Positions 8,827 to 15,617 of a DNA stretch of 64,000 nt are shown piece after piece. Each line of letters starts with the position of its first letter. Position 1 is the first letter of the stretch. The notes below the pieces were generated by a model. It did not search any database, was not told the DNA's origin, and saw only the letters and a program-made list of their open reading frames with translations. The translations under genes and the position numbers were made by a program. This stretch comes from Anaerosporobacter mobilis DSM 15930 (GTDB lineage Bacteria; Bacillota; Clostridia; Lachnospirales; Lachnospiraceae), in the NCBI RefSeq assembly GCF_900142955.1, contig NZ_FRCP01000019.1, positions 95,016 through 159,015 on the forward strand, read 5' to 3'.

Positions 8827-8907
8827 AAAACCATCTTCACGAATTGTCTGTCTAGATTTAGGCACTACGTGTCTACTCTTAACAGACAACTCGTTGAAGA
8901 TGGCTTT
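8827..8907. terminator. Bidirectional terminator between asnB and yitT-like gene
   Basis: An imperfect inverted repeat of about 24 bp (AAAACCATCTTCA at 8827 with TGAAGATGGCTTTT ending near 8907, and TTGTCTGT with ACAGACAA inside), flanked by A and T tracts suitable for both strands. Confidence 0.75.
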
Positions 8908-8921
8908 TGAAGTTAATTTCA

Positions 8922-9848
8922 CTATAAACGTTTTTCAAAATTACCAGCAATTGAAAGGTCCTCTTGAATTACTACGAAGGCGTTCTCATCAATTTCCTTA
9001 ATTCTCTTCACTAACCTACTAACCTCGTACTTCGATACTGCTGTATATATGATATTTGTCTCTTCACCAGTGAAAGCACCTTCCCCCTTCCAGCAAGTTG
9101 CTCCTCTTACAATTTCGCTTGTAATTAAAGGGCGTATCTTAGGCGATTTCGTAAAGATTAAGGCTGTAGTCTTAATGTTCTGATAATGACACTTGTCGAT
9201 TACAATTGACATGACGGCCATGAAAATAATCGAATAGATAACAATACTAATATCAAATAACAGAGCACAAACACCGAAAACAAAAGCATTAATGATAATT
9301 GAAAGTTTTCCTACACTAAAATCATCGTATTTCTTAGTCATGTATACACCTAGTATGTCTTGTCCACCACCCGATCCACCAGCCCGAAGTGTTAAACCAA
9401 CTCCAAAACCACCAATAATTCCACCAATAAGGCAAGCACCAATGATATCGTTAATAATAGGTTCTGAAGGAGCAGTAATTACAAGCAAGAAGATGGATTG
9501 GAAGGTTACACACACAATCGTCTTTACAAAGAATCCCTTTCCTAGGTGGCGATATGCTAATACAAACAATGGTATGTTCAATATATAATAAATCGCACCT
9601 GCTATATCGAAATCACCAAAATTCATTCCTAGGTAATCTACTAATAATGTACGAATTATCTGCCCAATTCCTATAAAACCTCCCGTATACAATCCTAGTG
9701 GTACGATAAATAGATTGATACCAATTGTGAGTAATGCAGTACCAGTAATTGCTATAAGGTAACTTACTATAACATCTTTTTTCCTTTTTTTCTCTTTAAC
9801 CAATTTTATTTGCTCTTGGTTTTCATTTTTATTTAATGAATCACTCAT
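8922..9848 (-). CDS. YitT family membrane protein
   Basis: A 308-aa protein of the YitT family (DUF161 membrane region plus C-terminal DUF2179). About five to six membrane helices occupy residues 25-215, with the Gly-rich conserved segment GGIIGGFGVGLTLRAGGSGGGQDILG. The soluble tail (about 215-308) holds the DUF2179 fold, a ferredoxin-like regulatory domain. The function is not established; roles in transport have been proposed for the family. AGGAGG lies 9 nt upstream of the ATG. It stands alone between terminators. Confidence 0.88.
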   Translation of the reverse strand: MSDSLNKNENQEQIKLVKEKKRKKDVIVSYLIAITGTALLTIGINLFIVPLGLYTGGFIGIGQIIRTLLVDYLGMNFGDFDIAGAIYYILNIPLFVLAYRHLGKGFFVKTIVCVTFQSIFLLVITAPSEPIINDIIGACLIGGIIGGFGVGLTLRAGGSGGGQDILGVYMTKKYDDFSVGKLSIIINAFVFGVCALLFDISIVIYSIIFMAVMSIVIDKCHYQNIKTTALIFTKSPKIRPLITSEIVRGATCWKGEGAFTGEETNIIYTAVSKYEVSRLVKRIKEIDENAFVVIQEDLSIAGNFEKRL

Positions 9849-9940
9849 TACAATGTTCCTCCTATTAACGCCCCTTCAACTATACAACAATTATATATAC
9901 TAATATAACCAATTTGGGTAAAAGTATGTAATTTCCCTAT

Positions 9941-9979
9941 AAAAAAACAGTTAAGAATCCCAATGGATACTTAACTGTT
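9941..9979 (-). terminator. Terminator of the lytic transglycosylase gene
   Basis: AACAGTTAAG-ATCC (9946-9960) pairs with GGAT-CTTAACTGTT (9965-9979); the minus-strand transcript continues into TTTTTTTATAGG. A second weaker stem (GTTAAACAG/CTGTTTAAC, 9992-10024) lies between it and the stop codon. Confidence 0.8.
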
Positions 9980-10028
9980 CTCTATGTTTACGTTAAACAG
10001 ATATTCGTTAGAAGCCTGTTTAACTATT

Positions 10029-10844
10029 CTATATACTTTTAAACATATTAATAATCGGTGTTGACATACCTAACTGATTATATGATTGGTAGATGGAATC
10101 TTCTTGTTCGCCATCTTCTTCACTACCAAACATTATTTCCATCATCTTAAGATAATCATCCATTGAAAAGATCTCATCAAGCTTATCAGAGAGTTCTTCA
10201 ACAGTTGATATACTGTTATTGATTTCAACGTCATCCGAAGGTTTCGTTACGGTAACAGCTGATGTTGCTGGTACTGTGGCAGTTACATTCGTAGAGTTTG
10301 AGGAACTACTCGCTGCATCTTTACTTGTTATCGTTATGTCTGATGCATCTATATTCTGGTTATAGTATTGCATTACTTTCACTACATAATTCTGCGTTTC
10401 TTTAAAAGGAGGAATTCCTCCATACTTTCTAACATTACCACTTCCCGCATTATATGCTGCTAAAGCTAATTTTGTATCACCATCATATTGATTTAATAAC
10501 TTAGATATTAACTTCGCACCACCCATAATATTTTGTTCTGCGTCAAAGGCATCTGTAACCCCTAGTTCTTTAGCCGTTGCAGGCATAAGTTGCATAACCC
10601 CCATCGCTCCACTTCTGGATACAGCATCTGGCTTAAAGTTCGACTCTTGCTTTGCAATTGCTTTTAGCAAATCAATACTCACATTATATTTATCTGATGC
10701 TTTTTCAAAGATGTCTTCTAGTGATACTTCTTTATTCTGATTCATATAACTATCGAAAGATGTAGACGAAGTCTTCTTTGTATTGGCTGCCTTACTAGAC
10801 TGGTTTACAACTTGAGTTGTATTCGAGACATTATTTATCTGCAT
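10029..10844 (-). CDS. Lytic transglycosylase (SLT domain)
   Basis: Predicted to cleave the MurNAc-GlcNAc bond of peptidoglycan to form 1,6-anhydro-muropeptides. In this 271-aa protein the SLT domain covers about residues 45-160: catalytic Glu67 in AIAKQESNF, then GAMGVMQLMPATA, and the closing NAGSGNVRKYGG...YV motif. There is no signal peptide or membrane segment, so export is unexplained; similar leaderless clostridial proteins are sometimes associated with flagella or secretion systems, which is inference here. The C-terminal 100 residues are Ser/Thr- and acid-rich with no recognised domain. GGAGG lies 6 nt before the ATG. No neighbours of related function. Confidence 0.87.
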   Translation of the reverse strand: MQINNVSNTTQVVNQSSKAANTKKTSSTSFDSYMNQNKEVSLEDIFEKASDKYNVSIDLLKAIAKQESNFKPDAVSRSGAMGVMQLMPATAKELGVTDAFDAEQNIMGGAKLISKLLNQYDGDTKLALAAYNAGSGNVRKYGGIPPFKETQNYVVKVMQYYNQNIDASDITITSKDAASSSSNSTNVTATVPATSAVTVTKPSDDVEINNSISTVEELSDKLDEIFSMDDYLKMMEIMFGSEEDGEQEDSIYQSYNQLGMSTPIINMFKSI

Positions 10845-10937
10845 TATGTACCTCCGGCCATTATATTCCCTAAAGAAATCATAGTATGTTCATTATAGCA
10901 AGAGTACTATTGCAATGCAATATGTAATATGTCTCAT

Positions 10938-11336
10938 TTACGCGAGATTAATTCTTTCATCTTGTGGATTTATAATCCATATTGCTGATAATTCTGATTC
11001 TGTGTCGTATTTCTTCATATTATGTCTTGCAAGAGTGAATTCTTCCCCCATTATTAACGCTTTACTTACTTCACCCGTAATCTTGTGCTGAATACCTTCA
11101 CCAGTAATTACTGTAATGTCTACATTCTTATGAAACGCCATACAATAGAGCATATCTTGCTTATCAGGTTCACATCTTGAACAATCATAATACTCAATCC
11201 TGCCCTCGTTGTTAATATGCAATGATCTGTACGTTGTAGTATGAGGAATTCCGTCTTCATTGTATGTTGTTAGTGTTTTCATAACATCATCACGATTCAT
11301 AGCTTTTCTTAGTTCTTCCGAAACCTTAATAAACAT
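10938..11336 (-). CDS. PPOX-type flavin-binding split-barrel protein (probable)
   Basis: A 132-aa protein whose N-terminal helix and following strands (TLTTYNEDGIPHTTTYRSLHINNEGRIEYYD, CMAFHKNVDITVI) resemble pyridoxamine 5'-phosphate oxidase-like flavin proteins. The assignment rests on strand pattern, not on a diagnostic motif. FMN or heme binding and substrate are unknown. An internal CSRCEPDKQDMLYC Cys cluster is unusual for the fold. GGAGA lies about 9 nt upstream of the start. It sits downstream of the two-component system but is separated from it by a terminator. Confidence 0.55.
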   Translation of the reverse strand: MFIKVSEELRKAMNRDDVMKTLTTYNEDGIPHTTTYRSLHINNEGRIEYYDCSRCEPDKQDMLYCMAFHKNVDITVITGEGIQHKITGEVSKALIMGEEFTLARHNMKKYDTESELSAIWIINPQDERINLA

Positions 11337-11397
11337 GTATGAATCTCCTCTCCAACAAAATTTCAGCTATTTTGACGATTTTTAATCTATAAAAAAG

Positions 11398-11449
11398 AAA
11401 ATAGCATGTTATAATTAACATTAATTGTTAATATTATATCACGCTATTT
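11398..11449 (-). terminator. Terminator of the two-component operon
   Basis: A long imperfect stem (AAATAGCATG...TATAAT pairing with ATTATA...CACGCTATTT) lies downstream of the kinase stop; the minus-strand transcript continues into TTTTCTTTTTTATA. Confidence 0.75.
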
Positions 11450-11491
11450 GTTATATTGCACCAATTATTTTTTAGTTTCCATAATTTTCAA

Positions 11492-12886
11492 TTACAGTGG
11501 CAAATGAATCTCAAATGTTGTTCCTTCACCAACTTTACTATATACAGTAATCGTACCATCATGTCTCTCAATAATTGCTTTGGTTATTGATAAACCAATT
11601 CCCATACCTCCTGTTTTTGAACTCCTAGACTTATCTACCCGATAAAAACGCTCGAATATAAATCCAATCTCTTCTTTTGGAATCCCTTGACCATAATCAA
11701 TTATCTGAATAACCACCTCTTTCATTCCTTCTTTCCGATACGTTATTCCTATCTCGTTACCTTCAGATGAATAAGTAATGGCGTTAGCTATTAGATTGAT
11801 CATACATTGTTTGATTCGCTGCACATCACCATATACAGTGGCATCTTCTGGTACTTGCAAACGAATTGTTATGTTCTTATCACTTATCCTTTTTTCGAAC
11901 TCATTTCGGAGTTTACAGCACATATCATAAAAACTAAATTTACACATGTATAATGTTTCACAAGTATTCTCTAGAATATATAATTCCTGTAATTGATTCA
12001 CCAATTTAGTTAATCGTAAAATTTCTGTATGGCAATTCTCAAGTCTTACCTTAGATGGTTCCCAAAGCCCATCTATCATTGCTTCTACTTGACCTTGAAT
12101 ATTGCACAGTGGTGTCCTAAGTTCATGAGCTATATCAGTGCACATCTGCCGCTTTTGTAGCTCTTCCTTCTTTAAAGCATAGGACATCTCATTAATAGAA
12201 TAAACTAAGTCTTCCAACTCTTTCACACTTGATTTTGCTTGAGCCTGAACACCATACTCTCCTGTCGCAATCCTTTTAGCTATTTCAATAACGCTAGTAA
12301 TAGGGTTACTAATACGATTTGCCATTATAACGGCTATTATGATAGACATCAATAGAAAGATTACTCCACTCCAAAAGATTGCATTATTTAATTTACTTAC
12401 TAACATAGCCTCATTAACAGTTAGCGAATACGGACCATAATACCCGACATACACCCATCCAATTACTCCATCTTGCTCATTCTTTAATACATACTTGTTC
12501 TCTGTATATTCGCCCCTAAAATTAGGATATACCATATGCATGTGTTCTTCTACTGTCTGTAATATATTTATGCATTCTTGTTCATTCTTTGTTCGTATAT
12601 CAAAGCGGAAGTTGTCATTAACGGATTCTATTCGTAGTAAAAGCCCTTTCTTTAAACTGGTAAGTCCAATTCGCTCCATCTTCTCTTCATCAAATGTACC
12701 AGTTTCTATATCATATTGATTCTCGATACGTTCTACTGTTCTATTAACAAGTTTTTTATGGAGGTTTTCAGCATATTCACGGAATATTGTATTAATTGAT
12801 TCATTAAATACAATAGCTAATAAGACAACAATAACCATAGTCGTAATGGAATATAGTATAATCATTCTATTTTTCAGTGATTTCAT
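11492..12886 (-). CDS. Sensor histidine kinase
   Basis: Membrane-bound kinase of 464 aa that would phosphorylate the response regulator encoded just upstream. Layout: TM1 about residues 5-27, an extracytoplasmic sensor of about 140 residues, TM2 about 168-190, HAMP to about 240, HisKA with the phospho-acceptor His254 in DIAHELRTP, and HATPase_c with N, G1 (DYGQGI), F and G2 (GGMGIGLSI) boxes. The longest frame begins at a TTG 11 codons earlier with a poor ribosome site; MKSLKNRM is preferred although its GGAAGGGAG is 13 nt away. The signal is unknown. A PAS domain, found in WalK, is absent. Confidence 0.92.
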   Translation of the reverse strand: MKSLKNRMIILYSITTMVIVVLLAIVFNESINTIFREYAENLHKKLVNRTVERIENQYDIETGTFDEEKMERIGLTSLKKGLLLRIESVNDNFRFDIRTKNEQECINILQTVEEHMHMVYPNFRGEYTENKYVLKNEQDGVIGWVYVGYYGPYSLTVNEAMLVSKLNNAIFWSGVIFLLMSIIIAVIMANRISNPITSVIEIAKRIATGEYGVQAQAKSSVKELEDLVYSINEMSYALKKEELQKRQMCTDIAHELRTPLCNIQGQVEAMIDGLWEPSKVRLENCHTEILRLTKLVNQLQELYILENTCETLYMCKFSFYDMCCKLRNEFEKRISDKNITIRLQVPEDATVYGDVQRIKQCMINLIANAITYSSEGNEIGITYRKEGMKEVVIQIIDYGQGIPKEEIGFIFERFYRVDKSRSSKTGGMGIGLSITKAIIERHDGTITVYSKVGEGTTFEIHLPL

Positions 12887-12941
12887 AATCCAGGCTATGC
12901 TCCCTTCCGAGTAATCCAATCCTGTTATTGGAGTAATCGAC

Positions 12942-13625
12942 CTATTCCTTCATAAAACGATACCCCACTCCATGTACCGTAGTGATATATCTTGGTTTCT
13001 TTCTGTCTGGTTCAATCTTTTGACGTAGTCCCTTTATATACGTATCAATACTTCTATCATATCCATCAAATTCACCTTCTAATGCATACGTTATTAACTG
13101 TTCTCTAGAAAACACTCGATTTGGTGAATTAACTAAAGTTTCAAAAATCTTATATTCCGTAGGTGTTAGATGTACTATATTTCCTTGAACCATAACAATT
13201 CTTTTATCAATATCGTAGGAGAGATAATCATCTTGTACTACTACATTCGACGGATCTACATTACATCTTCTAAGTACCGCTTCGATTCTAGCCATAACAT
13301 TTCTCGGGCTAAAAGGCTTGCCAATATAATCATCCGCTCCGATTGATAATCCATGTACCATACTACTCTCATCTGTTTTTCCAGTAACCATAATAACAGG
13401 TATATCATATTCTAACCTAATACTCTCACACAAGCTTTCACCTTGTATATCAGGTAACATCAAGTCCAATATAACTAGATGGATCTTTTGATTCTTTAGT
13501 ATTTTAAGCGCCTTCTTTCCATTCTCCGCTTCGTAAACTTCATATCCACCATTCTCTATATAAGCTCTAAGTAGTTCCCTTATCTGTTCTTCATCATCTA
13601 CAATTAAAATGGTTTTCTTATCCAT
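12942..13625 (-). CDS. OmpR/PhoB family response regulator
   Basis: A 227-aa DNA-binding response regulator. The receiver domain (residues 4-118) has the acidic pair D10/D11, phospho-acceptor D54 in VILDLMLPD, T82 and K104. The C-terminal winged helix (about 130-226) ends in the family's TVHGVGYRF. Proteins of this class bind direct repeats about 11 bp apart. It is first in the operon with its kinase about 55 nt downstream, and AGGAGG precedes the ATG. The NlpC/P60 hydrolase gene immediately upstream on the same strand has a TGTAAC-N5-TGTAAC repeat at its promoter, so regulation of that gene by this system is a testable possibility. Confidence 0.94.
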   Translation of the reverse strand: MDKKTILIVDDEEQIRELLRAYIENGGYEVYEAENGKKALKILKNQKIHLVILDLMLPDIQGESLCESIRLEYDIPVIMVTGKTDESSMVHGLSIGADDYIGKPFSPRNVMARIEAVLRRCNVDPSNVVVQDDYLSYDIDKRIVMVQGNIVHLTPTEYKIFETLVNSPNRVFSREQLITYALEGEFDGYDRSIDTYIKGLRQKIEPDRKKPRYITTVHGVGYRFMKE

Positions 13626-13680
13626 CCTTATTACCTCCTAACCTAAAATTGTCCAGTATTGCTATCCTTAGTATTAACAA

Positions 13681-13729
13681 AAAAAAAATCACAATACATA
13701 AGAACTTTAATTCTCATGTATTGTGATTT
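13681..13729 (-). terminator. Terminator of the SH3-NlpC/P60 gene
   Basis: AAATCACAATACAT (about 13686-13699) pairs with ATGTATTGTGATTT (about 13715-13728); on the minus strand it runs into nine T residues. It separates the hydrolase gene from the response regulator. Confidence 0.9.
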
Positions 13730-13774
13730 CATTCATGACAATAGAAAGTTCGCAGCGCGTTTTTCTATTATCTA

Positions 13775-15085
13775 TTAAACAATTCTACGAATTGATTTAA
13801 TCGGTCTATAATTTACATCTGATATAATTATACCAGTTCTTGGTGAACTAGCATGGATTAACTTACCATTACCAATATAGATTCCAATATGACCTGTATA
13901 TGCAATTAAGTCTCCTGGTTGAGCCTGTGATATACTTTCTACTCTTCTACCTGATGAACCTTGGGCACCTGAAGTTCTTGGTAATGAGATACCAAAGTTT
14001 CTGAATACACTCATTACAAAACCAGAACAATCTGCACCGTTTGTTAAGCTTGTACCACCATAAACATAAGGATTACCCTTAAATTGAACAGCATAATTCG
14101 CAATTTGTTGTCCTAGTGATTTGTTTCCAGTTGATGTAGTTGTTGAATCGGATGTTTGTGAAGAAGACCCAACAGTTGAAGATGGTCTGCTTGATGAACT
14201 ATTTGACGAACTACTTGATGTACTGTTACCGCTTGTATGTGTTGTGCTTGTATTGGAAACCGTTCGTTGTTGTGCTAGTAATTCTTGTCTTCTGGCTTCT
14301 TCTTCTGCTCTCTTTGCTTCTTCTTCTCTTTCTAATCTTGCACGTTCTTCTTCAATTGATTCTGCCTGTTCATTCTCTGTATATAACTCGACATATTCCG
14401 ATGAAACATATCCCGAATGGTCATCTGTTTTAATTTTAACCCAGTTTTTTGATTCTTTCTTAACTGGTAAAACCTCACCTTCACCTACTAATGTAAGAAC
14501 CGTTGCATCTTTCTTCGCTTTTTCTCTTACTTTTAATGTTGTAGTTGTAACAATTGCTAAACGGTCTCCTACTTCATCAGCCTTTTTCTGAGCTTCTTCT
14601 CCAGACAATACATAATCAGCCTTTACATATCCTGTAACAGATCCTGATTCAATTTTGTACCAACCATCTTTTTCTTTAATGATTGTACCAACACCGTCTT
14701 TGTATAATTTACCAACGATTTTACTATCTTCGCTTGCTTTATTTCTAATATTTAAATAATTATCTACTTGTGCAATAACAATTTCTGGTTTTTCTTCTTC
14801 AACATCACGAGCTTTTGCTTCACGTTCTGCTGTTTCTTTATCTGCTTCTTCTTCTAATTTTAACGCTTCATCAACTAATGAAGTACTGTCAAAACTAAGA
14901 CTAATATCTTCCCAACTAGTAGTATCTTCCAATAGTTTTTCTATGTCTTCTGTACTATAGTTGGTTCCGACTACGCTGTTGTCCAATACTTTACTAGCTT
15001 TCGCCACGTTCGGAAATGCTGCGGTTTCTAATAATAGAATCCCCATCGCCGACATAACTAACATCCTTTTTTGTAATACTTTCAT
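13775..15085 (-). CDS. Secreted SH3-domain NlpC/P60 peptidoglycan endopeptidase
   Basis: Predicted cell-wall D,L-endopeptidase of 436 aa that cuts stem peptides. An N-terminal signal peptide (about 1-30) is followed by an acidic helical stretch, two bacterial SH3 wall-binding domains (about 104-160 and 176-233), a charged coiled segment (240-275), a Ser/Thr/Asn linker (276-322) and the catalytic NlpC/P60 domain (about 325-436). Catalytic residues are intact: Cys353 in ADCSGF, His399 in TGHIGIY and His411 in IHASSP. AAGGAG is 13 nt before the ATG, a long spacing. The promoter region carries a WalR-like box. The catalytic domain is visibly homologous to the inactive one at the end of the M56 protein at 33395. 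Confidence 0.93.
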   Translation of the reverse strand: MKVLQKRMLVMSAMGILLLETAAFPNVAKASKVLDNSVVGTNYSTEDIEKLLEDTTSWEDISLSFDSTSLVDEALKLEEEADKETAEREAKARDVEEEKPEIVIAQVDNYLNIRNKASEDSKIVGKLYKDGVGTIIKEKDGWYKIESGSVTGYVKADYVLSGEEAQKKADEVGDRLAIVTTTTLKVREKAKKDATVLTLVGEGEVLPVKKESKNWVKIKTDDHSGYVSSEYVELYTENEQAESIEEERARLEREEEAKRAEEEARRQELLAQQRTVSNTSTTHTSGNSTSSSSSNSSSSRPSSTVGSSSQTSDSTTTSTGNKSLGQQIANYAVQFKGNPYVYGGTSLTNGADCSGFVMSVFRNFGISLPRTSGAQGSSGRRVESISQAQPGDLIAYTGHIGIYIGNGKLIHASSPRTGIIISDVNYRPIKSIRRIV

Positions 15086-15192
15086 TCTTGTAAATACACT
15101 CCTTCCAAGTCTAGAGACTATATGCGAAACGCAAATCTCTGTGTGACGATACTTCTGTCACACGAATTTCCTTGTTTTTTAATTAACTTGAG

Positions 15193-15230
15193 CTTATAGT
15201 TCCTGTTTCAATTGTTACAATTCTGTTACA
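15193..15230 (-). promoter_or_regulatory. Promoter with WalR-like direct repeat upstream of the NlpC/P60 gene
   Basis: On the minus strand, TTGTAA (15215-15220), a 16-nt spacer and TATAAG (15193-15198). A direct repeat TGTAAC-N5-TGTAAC (15214-15230) overlaps the -35 and fits the WalR consensus TGTWAH-N5-TGTWAH known from Bacillus wall-hydrolase genes. A hairpin GTGTGAC/GTCACAC (15141-15163) lies in the resulting leader of about 100 nt. Confidence 0.6.
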
Positions 15231-15373
15231 TTGTATTACAAAATTGTGGCGATTTTATGGTGATTTGTGATTTTCTTTCACAAAAACGTAAAATATCTCT
15301 TCACTCTCCCCTTTTTAACACCACTTGGAAACCTTACAAAATTATTAATATCAACCTTATCTTCTCCATCTCG

Positions 15374-15402
15374 TTGACAGTACGGGACCCACTACTTATA
15401 AT
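15374..15402 (+). promoter_or_regulatory. Perfect consensus promoter of the leucine-rich-repeat gene
   Basis: TTGACA (15374-15379), a 17-nt spacer and TATAAT (15397-15402): a full match to the sigma-A consensus. Transcription would start about 15408, inside the first arm of the structured leader, some 210 nt before the coding start. Confidence 0.85.
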
Positions 15403-15403
15403 G

Positions 15404-15596
15404 TAACTTATCGGAAGAAAATAAGGCACAAACGCAGTGAGTATCTGATTTTTCCGATAAGTTAGCTCTAGAACGAAGTTCTAGGCCATAGGATTGAACG
15501 TAGTGAAAGACCGTTACTCCGCTAGGAGTAATAAGTTACGAGTTTTATTCATGAATCACACGTTCAATAAGTTAGCTCTAGAACAAAGTTCTAGAG
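15404..15596 (+). ncRNA. Structured leader with competing hairpins (candidate RNA element)
   Basis: Between promoter and ribosome site lie: a 13-bp stem (15404-15416 with 15452-15464); a hairpin CTAGAAC-gaa-GTTCTAG (15468-15484); a 7-bp hairpin TTACTCC/GGAGTAA (15514-15531); and a second copy of the CTAGAAC hairpin extended to 9 bp (15576-15596), ending about 9 nt before AAAGGGG. The 28-bp block ATAAGTTAGCTCTAGAAC-AAGTTCTAG occurs twice (15457-15484 and 15567-15594, one difference), and ATAAGTTA a third time at 15531. The 5' AACTTAT can therefore pair with any of three partners. It matches no riboswitch class I know; it may alternatively be a repetitive element. Confidence 0.5.
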
Positions 15597-15617
15597 TAAA
15601 AGAAAGGGGCAATATTT

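Noticed and set aside
14121..14591. 156-aa plus-strand frame
   Set aside because: Antisense to the linker and SH3 regions of the NlpC/P60 gene; no ribosome site, composition mirrors the sense repeats.
15141..15163. CRP/FNR-like site GTGTGAC-N9-GTCACAC
   Set aside because: It lies downstream of the promoter with the wrong spacing for CRP; more likely a hairpin in the transcript.
15212..15406. 64-aa plus-strand frame between the NlpC/P60 and LRR genes
   Set aside because: No ribosome site, and it overlaps both divergent promoters.
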